A program made the translations under genes and the position numbers. Positions 26,002 to 33,835 of a stretch of DNA of 64,000 nt are shown piece by piece (position 1 is the stretch's first letter; each line of letters begins with the position of its first letter). The notes beneath the pieces are model-generated. The model made no database searches. It was given only the letters and a program-made list of their open reading frames with translations, and had not been told where the DNA came from. The stretch is taken from contig NZ_PSXX01000006.1 of NCBI RefSeq assembly GCF_002931055.1, positions 1 through 64,000 of the forward strand, given 5' to 3'. This DNA comes from Pseudoclavibacter sp. AY1H1 (GTDB taxonomy: Bacteria; Actinomycetota; Actinomycetes; Actinomycetales; Microbacteriaceae).

Positions 26002-26769
26002 ATGACGCACACAAGCTCTCCAGAAACGGAAGGTCGGGTCCCGACAGACCCGCAGCCGGCACCGGCCGTCCAGCCTGCGGCGACTACGACGACGCGCAGG
26101 GTCGACCTCGAGCGCGGTACCGGCATCGCCCCGTACACGGCGGTGCTCTGGGACCTGGACGGGACGATCAGCGACTCGGCGCCGGGCATCCTGAACAGCC
26201 TGCGCACCGTCCTCTCGAGCTACGGGCTGCCGATCCCGAGCGACAGCGAGCTGCTCAAGCACGTGGGCCCGCCGATCCACGAGACGTTCGCCGCCTACGG
26301 GCTCGACCCCATCGAGGCGACCGAACGCTATCGCGCGATCTACCGCGCCTCTGAGTCGTTCATCGGCGACGCGTACCCGGGGGTGCTCCAGGTCATCCGC
26401 GACGTGCACGCCGCGGGCATCCCGCAATCGACGGCGACGAGCAAGCCGGAGAGCTCGGCGAGGGTCATCCTCGAGAGCTACGGGGTCGCCGACAGATTCC
26501 TCACCATCACGGGAGCCTCCGACGACGAGGTGCGTTCGGCCAAGGCCGACGTCATCGAGGAGGCGCTTCGTCGACTCGACGTGGCGGGCGTCGACCTCAG
26601 CAACGTGCTGATGATCGGCGACCGGTTCTACGACGTCGAGGGGGCTGCCGAGCACGGCGTGCCCGCGGTCTACGTGTCCTGGGGCTACGGCCGCCTCGGC
26701 GAGGAGGCGGGCTCCGTCGCGGTCGCCGATTCGGCGGAACGACTCCGAGCCTTCCTCTCGCTCGACTGA
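26002..26769 (+). CDS. HAD family hydrolase, phosphoglycolate-phosphatase-like
   Basis: A 255-aa HAD phosphatase. After a 45-residue Thr/Pro/Ala-rich leader the fold begins with AVLWDLDGTISDS, holding the nucleophile Asp and the acid/base Asp. Motif II is TATSKPESS, the lysine is in SAKADVIEEAL, and motif IV is VLMIGDRFYDVEGA. The helical cap region fits the Gph/PpaX subgroup. The substrate is probably a small phosphate ester such as phosphoglycolate; this is inferred. TACACT stands 9 nt before the ATG, so the leader is only a few nucleotides long. Confidence 0.88.
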   Translation: MTHTSSPETEGRVPTDPQPAPAVQPAATTTTRRVDLERGTGIAPYTAVLWDLDGTISDSAPGILNSLRTVLSSYGLPIPSDSELLKHVGPPIHETFAAYGLDPIEATERYRAIYRASESFIGDAYPGVLQVIRDVHAAGIPQSTATSKPESSARVILESYGVADRFLTITGASDDEVRSAKADVIEEALRRLDVAGVDLSNVLMIGDRFYDVEGAAEHGVPAVYVSWGYGRLGEEAGSVAVADSAERLRAFLSLD

Positions 26770-26808
26770 CCACGCCGGAGTTCCCGTCGCTTTGTCGGTG
26801 CGTCGTCG

Positions 26809-26814
26809 TATCCT
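26809..26814 (+). promoter_or_regulatory. -10 box of the DUF3224-ATPase pair (leaderless)
   Basis: TATCCT is followed by 6 nt and the ATG at 26821. Confidence 0.45.
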
Positions 26815-26820
26815 CATGGC

Positions 26821-27303
26821 ATGCGCGCAGAGAGCTCTTTCACCATCGAAGCCTGGGACGCCAACGGCAGGGCCGTCGGCATCGAGACCGCCGCACCGCT
26901 TGGCGGTGCATTCATCGTCCGTGCGATCTCGGGCGGTGACATCGAGGGGCGCAGCGAGGTGCTCTTCGCTGGTGCCTTCAACGAGAAGCACGGTTCGGGC
27001 ACGTACGTCGCGATCGACGCCTTCGAGGGCTCGATAGCGGGCAGGACGGGCACGCTCGCGTTCTGGCACGCGAACACGGTCGCGAGGGGCCGTCCTGCTG
27101 CTGGCGGCGGCGTGCTGCATATCGTCCCCGACTCGGGCACCGGAGAGCTGATCGGCGCGAGCGGCACAGGGGAGATCATCGCCCGTGGCGACGACCACAC
27201 GCTTGTCCTGCAGATCGAGTTCGACGATGCCGACGACGTGGAGATCGACGGCGAGGTGCTCGCGGGCGAGGTCGAGGCGGGCTCGTCGAAGAGCGAGGCC
27301 TGA
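26821..27303 (+). CDS. DUF3224 domain protein
   Basis: A 160-aa protein with the DUF3224 pattern: a GTYVAIDAFEGSIAGRTGTLAFWHANTVA core and HIVPDSGTGELIGASGTGEIIA. It is predicted to be a small beta-barrel of the allene-oxide-cyclase-like type. Its biochemical role is not known. The 17-bp gap to the next gene suggests co-transcription with the AAA ATPase. Confidence 0.8.
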   Translation: MRAESSFTIEAWDANGRAVGIETAAPLGGAFIVRAISGGDIEGRSEVLFAGAFNEKHGSGTYVAIDAFEGSIAGRTGTLAFWHANTVARGRPAAGGGVLHIVPDSGTGELIGASGTGEIIARGDDHTLVLQIEFDDADDVEIDGEVLAGEVEAGSSKSEA

Positions 27304-27320
27304 CCGGAAGCCGGCCGCCC

Positions 27321-28529
27321 GTGCCAACGAAGGCGGGAGCCGCATCCACGCGGCCGAACCCCTTCACGCCCTCATTCGGCGTGACGCCGCCGCTGCTTGT
27401 CGGCCGGTCGGCGATGCTGGCGTCGTTCGAAGCGGCGATCGACGGCACGCCGGGCGAGGTGGGGAGGGCGACCCTCGTCACCGGGCTGCGCGGCGTCGGC
27501 AAGACCGTCATGCTCAACGCGCTGGAGGACATCGCCGTCACACGCGGCTGGCTCGTGATCTCGGAGACGGCCACGAAGGGGCTGGCCGAGCGGATGACCA
27601 CCGAAGCGCTCCCCAAGCTCCTGGCCGAGCACGACCCGAGGGCCAGCAAGCGCCGCATCACGGGAGTCACCCTGCCGATGGGCACCGGAGGGTTCGTGTC
27701 GACGGTCGAGGAGCGCTACCGACCCGTCGCCAACCTGCGGTCACAGCTGACGGAGCTCACGCGTCTGCTCGCCCCGAACGGCACAGGGGTGCTCATCACC
27801 GTCGACGAGATCCACCGCGGCGCGATCGACGACCTCCGCGAGATCACGACGGTCGTGCAGCACGCGTTCCGCGAGGGGCTCGACGTCGCGTTCGTCGGCG
27901 CCGGCCTCAAGCCGAACATCAACGAGCTGCGCAGCGACCGCATGCTGACGTTCCTGCGCCGCGCGCACGTCCAGGAACTCGGGCAGCTCGACTACGAGGC
28001 GTCGGCGAGGGCTCTCCGGGAGCCCATCGCGGAGGGTGGACGCAGCATCGACGACGACGCCCTCGACTACGCGGTGCGAGGCACGCAGGGGTACCCGTTC
28101 CTCGTGCAGTTCATCGGCTCGAAATCGTGGCAGGAGGCAGGCGCCGCCGAGCGCATCCAGCTCGCGCACGCCCGCCGGGCCGTTCGGCTCGCACGGCAGG
28201 CCATGGGCCAGTACATCTACGAACCCACCCTCGCCGCACTGTCCGTCGGCGACCGGACCTACCTGGCCGCCATGGCGAGCGACGACGGGCCGTCGCGCTC
28301 GAGCGATATCCGGTTGCGGATGCGCGCGAAGGCCGGCTACGTGGGCGTGTACCGCCAGCGGCTCATCAACGCCGGCATCATCGAGCCCGCGGGCTACGGC
28401 AGCGTGCAGTTCACGACGCCGTACCTGCGGGAGTATCTGCGAGAGCACGTGGTGAGCGAGGCCATCGCGCTTCCGCAGGGGCGGGCATTCCCGCCGCCGC
28501 CCGATGAGGACGAGGACCTCGACGACTGA
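27321..28529 (+). CDS. AAA ATPase with ORC/Cdc6-like architecture (lone ATPase, copy 1)
   Basis: A 402-aa ATP-binding protein. An N-terminal NPFTPSFGVTPPLLVGR tag (13-29) precedes the Walker A GLRGVGKT (55-62, K61). The Walker B is VLITVDEIHRG with D162 and E163. A sensor-like region FVGAGL follows, then a helical lid with YPFLVQFIGSKSW and a winged-helix-like C-terminal 90 residues ending in a DEDEDLDD acidic tail. The family is common in Actinobacteria, usually without an assigned role. It shares its layout with the ATPase at 59850 (LVGR, GLRGVGKT, YPF/YPY-Q-FG/IG-W). Base composition matches its neighbours. It starts with GTG, 17 bp after DUF3224. Confidence 0.85.
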   Translation: MPTKAGAASTRPNPFTPSFGVTPPLLVGRSAMLASFEAAIDGTPGEVGRATLVTGLRGVGKTVMLNALEDIAVTRGWLVISETATKGLAERMTTEALPKLLAEHDPRASKRRITGVTLPMGTGGFVSTVEERYRPVANLRSQLTELTRLLAPNGTGVLITVDEIHRGAIDDLREITTVVQHAFREGLDVAFVGAGLKPNINELRSDRMLTFLRRAHVQELGQLDYEASARALREPIAEGGRSIDDDALDYAVRGTQGYPFLVQFIGSKSWQEAGAAERIQLAHARRAVRLARQAMGQYIYEPTLAALSVGDRTYLAAMASDDGPSRSSDIRLRMRAKAGYVGVYRQRLINAGIIEPAGYGSVQFTTPYLREYLREHVVSEAIALPQGRAFPPPPDEDEDLDD

Positions 28530-28574
28530 GCCCCTCCGGCCCAGTCGTAAGGGGCGGGGTCGGCCTCGACGGAC

Positions 28575-29273
28575 TCAGGGAACGCGCACGCCGGTGAACG
28601 GCGTCGCTCGACGCAGCTCGAAGCCCAGCTTCTCGTACGCGGCGATGGCACCCGTGTTGGCGGCCGCAGCGTGCATGAGCGCACGATCGCCGCGTTCTTG
28701 GATGTGGAAGGCGACGTCGAGCACAAGACGTGATGCGAGTCCCTGTCGGCGGTAGTCGGCGTCGGTCGCGACCGCGCTGATCTCCGTCCAACCCGCGGGG
28801 TGGAGTCGCTCTCCGGCCATGGCGATGAGCTTTCCGTCGCGGCGGATGCCGACGTAGCGCCCGAGCACGTACGTTCGCGGCAGGAAGGGGCCAGGCTGGT
28901 TGCGCTCCACGAGCGCCAGCATCTCGGGGGCGTCGTCTGCCCCGAGCTCGACGACCTCCTCGTCGGGTCTCGTCTGCAGGCGAGGCGTCTCGACCAGCTG
29001 CACCCCTTCGCCGCGCCAGGTCTGCGCCCAGCCGGCCGGAACCTCGGGGTCTGCGTGCGAGATCGCGAGCTCGGCCCCGGAGCCGAGGAGCTCGGCGATC
29101 GCGTCCCAGACGCCGGGCTCCTCCCAGGAGCGGACGCCCACGAACGGCGACACGTCGGCCGGGTATCGCTTGACGAGGTCGCCACCGACAGCGAGGTGCG
29201 CGTGGGCGCCCGTCAGCGATTTCCAGGCGGGGTTGTCGAGCACGGAGGTGGAGGTGATGGTGGTGTCGGTCAT
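28575..29273 (-). CDS. GNAT family N-acetyltransferase (FR47-like)
   Basis: A 232-aa protein with a diverged N-terminal half and a C-terminal GNAT domain. ISAVATDADYRRQGLASRLVLDVAFHIQERGDRALMHAAAANTGAIAAYEKLGFELR contains the acetyl-CoA loop RRQGLA and the terminal AAYEKLGF motif. The acceptor is unknown. The ATG at 29273 has a GAGGA site 4 nt upstream; a longer in-frame start is less likely. Confidence 0.85.
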   Translation of the reverse strand: MTDTTITSTSVLDNPAWKSLTGAHAHLAVGGDLVKRYPADVSPFVGVRSWEEPGVWDAIAELLGSGAELAISHADPEVPAGWAQTWRGEGVQLVETPRLQTRPDEEVVELGADDAPEMLALVERNQPGPFLPRTYVLGRYVGIRRDGKLIAMAGERLHPAGWTEISAVATDADYRRQGLASRLVLDVAFHIQERGDRALMHAAAANTGAIAAYEKLGFELRRATPFTGVRVP

Positions 29274-29374
29274 GGGGTCCTCGAGACGGTGGATGTGTCT
29301 CCGATTGTCACGCACACGGCACGATGCTCTCGACGTCGTGACCGACGGTTACGACCCGTTGCCTCCCGCTCGGC

Positions 29375-29839
29375 TCAGATGCCGAGCTTCGCGCGCAGCT
29401 CCTCCACGTGGCCGTCCGGGTCGATGTCGTACGCGACCCAGGAGAGCTTCCCGGTGGCATCCACGATGAACGTCGACCTGATGACTCCGGTCCCCGCGAT
29501 TCCCGCGACGGGACGCTCGCCCCACGCGCCCCATTCCATGGCGGTCGCCCCCGAGTCGCTGAGGAGCGAGTATGGCACCCGCTGCTCCTCGCCGAAGATG
29601 GCGAGCTCTCGCGGCTGGTCGAGCGAGATGCCGAGCACGGTGACTCCGGCGTCGCTGAGTGCGGCGTAGTTGTCGCGGAAGTCGCATGCCTGCTGCGTGC
29701 ACTTGCGCGTGCCGGCCTTCGGGTAGAAGTAGACGACGACTGGCGAGCCGGCCAGGTCGCTGAGGCGGATGATCTCGCCGTGCTGGTCGGTGAGCGCGAA
29801 ATCGGGGGCGCTGTCGCCAACGCTGAGAGTGGTGACCAA
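29375..29839 (-). CDS. bcp: Thioredoxin-dependent peroxiredoxin, Bcp/PrxQ type
   Basis: A 154-aa thiol peroxidase reducing hydroperoxides. The fold starts with LSVGDSAPDFALTDQHGE. The peroxidatic Cys is C47 in AGTRKCTQQAC and the probable resolving Cys is C52, the usual five-residue PrxQ spacing. The usual Pro-Gly before the first Cys is replaced by Arg-Lys, a small departure from the family consensus. It uses a TTG start with GCGAGGAG 5 nt upstream. It is alone between the GNAT gene and a terminator. Confidence 0.92.
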   Translation of the reverse strand: MVTTLSVGDSAPDFALTDQHGEIIRLSDLAGSPVVVYFYPKAGTRKCTQQACDFRDNYAALSDAGVTVLGISLDQPRELAIFGEEQRVPYSLLSDSGATAMEWGAWGERPVAGIAGTGVIRSTFIVDATGKLSWVAYDIDPDGHVEELRAKLGI

Positions 29840-29913
29840 GATTGCTCCTCGCTCGGGAATCAGACCTGCCCGACTCTAGCGAGCGCGCATCCACCGTCGC
29901 CTGTGAACGAGTC

Positions 29914-29948
29914 GCGGGCCACCCGCCCACCGGGGGCGAGCGGCCCGC
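29914..29948 (-). terminator. Terminator after the CitE-like gene
   Basis: GCGGGCC at 29914-29920 pairs with GGCCCGC at 29942-29948, with further GCCC/GGGC pairing inside. It lies 53 bp past the stop of the minus-strand lyase gene. Confidence 0.6.
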
Positions 29949-30001
29949 AACTGCAGAACGGAACCGAGCGATCGGCGCGAAGCCGACCCTGGCTGGACTC
30001 T

Positions 30002-30886
30002 CTAGGCCTCCACGGTGATGCCGAAGGCTTCTGCGAGGCGCAGGATCTTGCGTGCGCGACCGAGACGCGGGAGGTCGCTGCCGTCGCGGACCACGCCGCC
30101 GGAAGCGTCGAAGTCGGCGAGGAACTCGCGTGCCCAGAGGATGTCGCTCGTCTGCGGGCAGATGACCTCGTTGACGACGGCCGTCTGCTCGAGGCGGAGG
30201 CACAGCTTGCCGGTCATGCCGTGTTCGAGCGTCCACTCGGACTCGTTGCGGAGGACACGGAGGCTCTCGTCGGTGGTGGGTCCGTCGACAGGGCCCGGGA
30301 GGCCGGCCGCCTTGGAGGAGACGGTGAGGCGCGAGCGTGCGTAGGCCATGGCCTCGCGCGTCGCCCACATGCCGGTGTCGCGACGGAAGTCGCCGCTGCC
30401 GAAGGCGAGGCGGAAGGCGCCGTCAGCGCGGGCGATGTTCGTGGCCTCTTCGAGTCCGAGTGCCGACTCGATGAGCGGCACCACGGGGATGCGGGCGCCG
30501 AGTCGCTGGTACGTGTTGACGACCTGCTCGGCCTGCTCCGTCTTGGCGAGCACGACTCCGAGGAGACCGGGGACTCCCGCGAGCTCGTCGACGTCGTCGG
30601 CCCAGAAGTCGGACAGGGTGTCGTTGATGCGCACCCAGGCGGCGTTGCCGGCCTTGAGCCAGGCGATGACATCAGCCCGGGCGGCGGCCTTGTGCTTGGG
30701 GTCGACGGCGTCCTCGATATCGAGGATGACGACGTCGGCGCGCGAGGCTGCCGCAGCGTCGAAAGCTTCGGGCTTGGACGCCGGGACGAGCAACCAGGAC
30801 CTGGCGTCTGCCGGGGGCACGACGTGTCCGGCGGTTGACTTGGGGTGGGGGCTCGCTGGAGCGTTCAGAACTCTCGCCTCATTCAT
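30002..30886 (-). CDS. HpcH/HpaI aldolase/citrate lyase family protein (CitE-like CoA-ester lyase)
   Basis: A 294-aa TIM-barrel enzyme of the CitE/malyl-CoA lyase group. After a 30-residue leader the fold reads SWLLVPASKPEAFDAAAASRADVVILDIEDAVDPKHKAAARADV, with the conserved acidic metal ligand in DIEDAV. Later motifs are WVRINDTLSDF, VPLIESALGLEEA, LAFGSGDFRRDTG and CPQTSDILWARE. The family cleaves or forms C-C bonds in CoA esters of dicarboxylic acids; the substrate is not assignable. The ATG at 30886 is chosen; upstream in-frame sequence is not family-like. A TACTAA-type box about 75 bp upstream may be its promoter. Confidence 0.85.
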   Translation of the reverse strand: MNEARVLNAPASPHPKSTAGHVVPPADARSWLLVPASKPEAFDAAAASRADVVILDIEDAVDPKHKAAARADVIAWLKAGNAAWVRINDTLSDFWADDVDELAGVPGLLGVVLAKTEQAEQVVNTYQRLGARIPVVPLIESALGLEEATNIARADGAFRLAFGSGDFRRDTGMWATREAMAYARSRLTVSSKAAGLPGPVDGPTTDESLRVLRNESEWTLEHGMTGKLCLRLEQTAVVNEVICPQTSDILWAREFLADFDASGGVVRDGSDLPRLGRARKILRLAEAFGITVEA

Positions 30887-31010
30887 CGACTGGATGCACG
30901 GGTCTGCTCGACCGCGTACGGCCGCGTGACACGCAGCCAAGGTGTGAGCTTAGTACGACGAAACGCGGTGTCCTCTTGCGGACCTCTACAAGAACGGCCA
31001 GGGATCCTGA

Positions 31011-31718
31011 TCAGTAGGAGAACGGGATCAGGCCGATGAGGAAGAAGAGAACTGCGGGAACGAGGGTGATGACGCCGACGACGGAGCCGACAGCGGCTGG
31101 CATGTTGCGCCATCCGCTCGATCGAAGCGCGAGGACGCCGAAGACGATGGCGGCAACGGAGGTCAGCAGCTGCAGGATGCCGGTCGCGGGGCTCAGCACC
31201 CCGTAGATCTCGTAGCCGCCAGTGCGCGCCAGGATGCTCATCACGAAGGAGAGGAACGTGTTGATCGCCCACCCTCCGAGCGCGCTCGCCAGCGAGATCA
31301 TGCCGAAGCGGTTCGTCGAGAAAGAGAGCTCTTCGCGCAGGCTCGAGAAGCTGGCCAGCTGCGTTCGACTCGGCGCCTTGGCCTGCTGGGGGCTGCCCGG
31401 CTGCTGGTAGCCACCCGGCTGGGCGTACTCGCCAGGCTGGGCATAGCTCCCCGGCTGCTGGTGGGCATCGGGCTGTGCGTAGCCCCCAGGCTGGGCATAG
31501 CCGCCGGGCTGTGCATAGCCGCCGGGCTGCTGGTACTCGCCAGGCTGCTGAGGGTCACCCGCTACCTGACCGTATCCCTGCCCCGACGGCGCCTGACCAG
31601 CAGGACCGTAGGCGGCGGGTGTGCCGCTCGGCGGGGTGCCGTAGCCGGACGCGCCCTGGGCTGCGTTCGACTGGGGGTCGGGGCTGTGCTGTCCGTTCCA
31701 CTGGCTCGGTGTCGTCAT
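31011..31718 (-). CDS. Membrane protein with Gln-Pro-Gly-Tyr repeat domain
   Basis: A 235-aa protein. Residues 1-120 are low in complexity, with about eight copies of a QPGxYxQPGG-type hexapeptide repeat (55-110) rich in Gln, Pro, Gly, Tyr and Ala. A short polar stretch and three hydrophobic segments follow (about 143-165, 175-197, 208-233), resembling DUF4190-like proteins. Such cytoplasmic repeat tails are common on actinobacterial membrane proteins of unknown role. Its promoter is TAGGGT, 6 nt, ATG with no ribosome binding site. Confidence 0.75.
   Translation of the reverse strand: MTTPSQWNGQHSPDPQSNAAQGASGYGTPPSGTPAAYGPAGQAPSGQGYGQVAGDPQQPGEYQQPGGYAQPGGYAQPGGYAQPDAHQQPGSYAQPGEYAQPGGYQQPGSPQQAKAPSRTQLASFSSLREELSFSTNRFGMISLASALGGWAINTFLSFVMSILARTGGYEIYGVLSPATGILQLLTSVAAIVFGVLALRSSGWRNMPAAVGSVVGVITLVPAVLFFLIGLIPFSY
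31380..31560. repeat. In-gene 18-bp tandem repeats coding for QPGGYA
   Basis: About eight imperfect copies of an 18-bp unit encode Gln-Pro-Gly-x-Tyr-Ala/Gln. Units near 31490-31535 are almost identical, so copy number could vary between strains by slippage. Confidence 0.7.
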
Positions 31719-31724
31719 GCGTTC

Positions 31725-31730
31725 ACCCTA
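31725..31730 (-). promoter_or_regulatory. -10 box of the QPGGYA-repeat membrane gene (leaderless)
   Basis: The minus strand reads TAGGGT, six bases, then the ATG at 31718. Confidence 0.45.
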
Positions 31731-31783
31731 GGACCGTTGGTGTATTCGTGACGCGGGCACCTCTGCCCGTCGCCTCTCTGCAA

Positions 31784-31789
31784 TACGAT
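31784..31789 (+). promoter_or_regulatory. -10 box of the BadF-type kinase gene (leaderless)
   Basis: TACGAT is followed by 7 nt and the ATG at 31797. With the divergent box at 31725 it makes a compact 78-bp two-way promoter region. Confidence 0.5.
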
Positions 31790-31796
31790 TCGGTGC

Positions 31797-32726
31797 ATGA
31801 CGACGACGTTCTCCCCCTCGCCTGTTCTTGCCATCGACGCTGGCCAGAGCGGCATCCGCTCGCAGATCGATTCTGGCGAGGTTCGCTCCTTCGCCGCGAT
31901 TCGCACCGACCTCCCGTTGGCGCCCCAGCTCGCGAGCGTCGTGGAGCAGTCGCTGCGAGATTCTGGGTTGACGGGGGTCACGGTGTCCGGTGGCGTGTCG
32001 GGGGTGACGCACGCGCAGACGGTTGCGGATGAACTCGCTCTGCTGGTCGGGCAGTTCGGCGTCGCGAGAGTCTTCATCGCGCACGATTCGATCTCGGCCT
32101 TCCTGGGGGCCCTCGGGTCCGAGCTCGGTGCGGTCGTCGCCGCTGGCACGGGTGTCGTGACGCTCGCGGTCGGCGAGGAACGCCTCGCGCAGGTCGACGG
32201 CTGGGGCTACCTCGTCGGAGATGCAGGTTCCGGGTACTGGATCGGTCGCGCCGCGCTGGACTCGGTGATGCGCGCCTTCGATGGCCGTGGCCCGGAGACG
32301 GCGCTCACCGAGGTCGTGCTCGCCCACCACCCGGATCTGCCGAGCATGTACGTGTCGCTGCAGACGAACGAGGGGAAGGTCCGTCACATCGCGTCGTTCG
32401 CTCGGTCGGTCGGCGACCTGGCGGAGACGGATGCGGTCGCTGCTGGAATCCTGGCGGCGGCGGGCTCGGAGCTAGCCGCCTCGGTCGCGGCCGGGCTCGC
32501 GCGGGTCGGTCTGCCCGGCGGGCGTGAGGTCGTGCAGGTGCGGGCGATCGGCAACGTGTTCTCGTCGCCGCATGTGGCCGCGGCGTTCCGGCGCTCGCTG
32601 CTCGAGCGGGTGCCGGAGGCTCGGGTGGCGGTGGGCGAGAGCCACCCGCTGGACGGGGCGGCGATGCTCCCCCATCTGGAGAGGGACCACGCGCTCATCG
32701 CCTCGATCGGGGTCGTGACGCTCTAG
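31797..32726 (+). CDS. BadF/BadG/BcrA/BcrD ATPase family protein (N-acetylglucosamine-kinase-like)
   Basis: A 309-aa protein of the ASKHA (actin/hexokinase) fold. The phosphate-1 motif is VLAIDAGQSGIRSQI, the phosphate-2 region is VVAAGTGVVTLAV, and DGWGYLVGDAGSGYWIGRAALDSVMRAFDGRG matches the N-acetylglucosamine kinase branch. The likely role is phosphorylation of an amino sugar during wall recycling or uptake; this is inferred. The last codons VVTL-stop are part of a 15-bp tandem repeat that continues past the gene. Confidence 0.85.
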   Translation: MTTTFSPSPVLAIDAGQSGIRSQIDSGEVRSFAAIRTDLPLAPQLASVVEQSLRDSGLTGVTVSGGVSGVTHAQTVADELALLVGQFGVARVFIAHDSISAFLGALGSELGAVVAAGTGVVTLAVGEERLAQVDGWGYLVGDAGSGYWIGRAALDSVMRAFDGRGPETALTEVVLAHHPDLPSMYVSLQTNEGKVRHIASFARSVGDLAETDAVAAGILAAAGSELAASVAAGLARVGLPGGREVVQVRAIGNVFSSPHVAAAFRRSLLERVPEARVAVGESHPLDGAAMLPHLERDHALIASIGVVTL

Positions 32727-32755
32727 GTCGTGACGCTCTAGGTCGTGACGTTCGA
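32711..32755. repeat. Three tandem copies of a 15-bp unit at the gene end
   Basis: GGTCGTGACGCTCTA occurs at 32711-32725 and 32726-32740; a third copy at 32741-32755 has two changes. The unit is a multiple of three, so each copy encodes Val-Val-Thr-Leu in frame and the first two end in TAG; the third reads on through a Glu codon. Confidence 0.9.
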
Positions 32756-32793
32756 GGCCCGCGCGCGGACGGCCTCCCTGAGAGGCTCGATCG

Positions 32794-33714
32794 TCAGATC
32801 GCGAAGATGCGCTGCGAGGTCTCCAGCTTCTCGCCGGGCTCGAGCCAGGCGAGGTCGACGCCGGAGTTGAAGGCGTCGGGTGCGCAGGTCATGGGTTCGA
32901 CCGCGACGGCCTGGCGGTCCCATTCGATGCCAGGCTGGTCGCTCGTGAAGACCTGCACCCACGGTGCGTCCGTGCCCCAGGTCATGCCGACGCCCGTGCC
33001 GTCGGGGGTCGTGAGCGTCACTGTGGCGGTGTCGCCCTCGCCGAAGACATCGGTGAAGGCGTGGTCGATCTCCATCTCGCCGATGCGCCGGGCGGCGCGG
33101 AAGTCGAAGGCCCCCGCGACCTCCTCGACCGAGACGACGGAGCCGGGGAGCAGACGTGCGCCGTGGGCGTGCATGAGCTTCTGCGCGGGAGACTCGAGGG
33201 TCCATTCGTCGATCTGTCCCTCGCCGGCGACCAGGTACGAGTGCGTGGATGCACCGGCAGGTGCGGTCCCGGCTCCGACGTTCCGCAGCTCCACCGTCGT
33301 GGTGAGGCCGTCGTCGCCGAGCACGTAGCTCGTGCGCACCTCGATGCGGAATGGGTAGCCCGTCTGCGGCTCGATCGTGGCCGTCAGCACGACGAGGTCG
33401 GGGCGCACATTCTCCGGTGTGAAGTCGAGCCAGAGGGCGAGGCCGTGCAGGGCGTGCCCGCGCTTGGGCTCGGAGAGGGGCAGCTGCAGCTCCTGCCCGT
33501 CGATGCGGTACCGGCCGTCGATGATGCGGTTCGGCCATGGGGCGAGCGTCGCCCCCTTGTACGCGGGCCGAACCTCATCCATGTCGAAGGTGTGCACGAG
33601 GTGCCTGCCGTTGTGCGTGAGCTCGCGCAGGGTCGCGCCGACGCTGGAGATCGAGGCCTCGTAGGCACCGTGCGAGAGGAAGTAGGAGGAGCCTGAGCGC
33701 GGGGTGATCGACAT
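32794..33714 (-). CDS. Aldose 1-epimerase family protein
   Basis: A 306-aa galactose-mutarotase-like beta-sandwich protein. GATLRELTHNGRHLVHTF starts the fold, YKGATLAPWPNRIIDGRYRIDGQELQLP contains the substrate Arg region, HALHGLALW contains a conserved His, and VEPMTCAPDAFNSG is near the end with the Glu-type motif. It interconverts sugar anomers in family terms; the substrate is not assignable. The ATG at 33714 has GGAG about 9 nt upstream. The neighbour GH13 gene is divergent, and both could act in sugar use. Confidence 0.88.
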   Translation of the reverse strand: MSITPRSGSSYFLSHGAYEASISSVGATLRELTHNGRHLVHTFDMDEVRPAYKGATLAPWPNRIIDGRYRIDGQELQLPLSEPKRGHALHGLALWLDFTPENVRPDLVVLTATIEPQTGYPFRIEVRTSYVLGDDGLTTTVELRNVGAGTAPAGASTHSYLVAGEGQIDEWTLESPAQKLMHAHGARLLPGSVVSVEEVAGAFDFRAARRIGEMEIDHAFTDVFGEGDTATVTLTTPDGTGVGMTWGTDAPWVQVFTSDQPGIEWDRQAVAVEPMTCAPDAFNSGVDLAWLEPGEKLETSQRIFAI

Positions 33715-33823
33715 CTGTGGGGACTCCTCGGTGCTGTCGGGGGTAGGACCAAGGCAGTCTTTCACGCCGAGGCGAGGCGGGCGGGTCGCGGGAGCTCACG
33801 GAGTGCTTCCCAGACCGCGTCAC

Positions 33824-33829
33824 TAGCCT
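33824..33829 (+). promoter_or_regulatory. -10 box of the GH13 gene (leaderless)
   Basis: TAGCCT is followed by 6 nt and the ATG at 33836. Confidence 0.5.
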
Positions 33830-33835
33830 GAGACG

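Noticed and set aside
31380-31560. CRISPR-like regular repeats
   Set aside because: The units are 18 bp, contiguous, in frame with a coding region, with no spacers and no cas genes.
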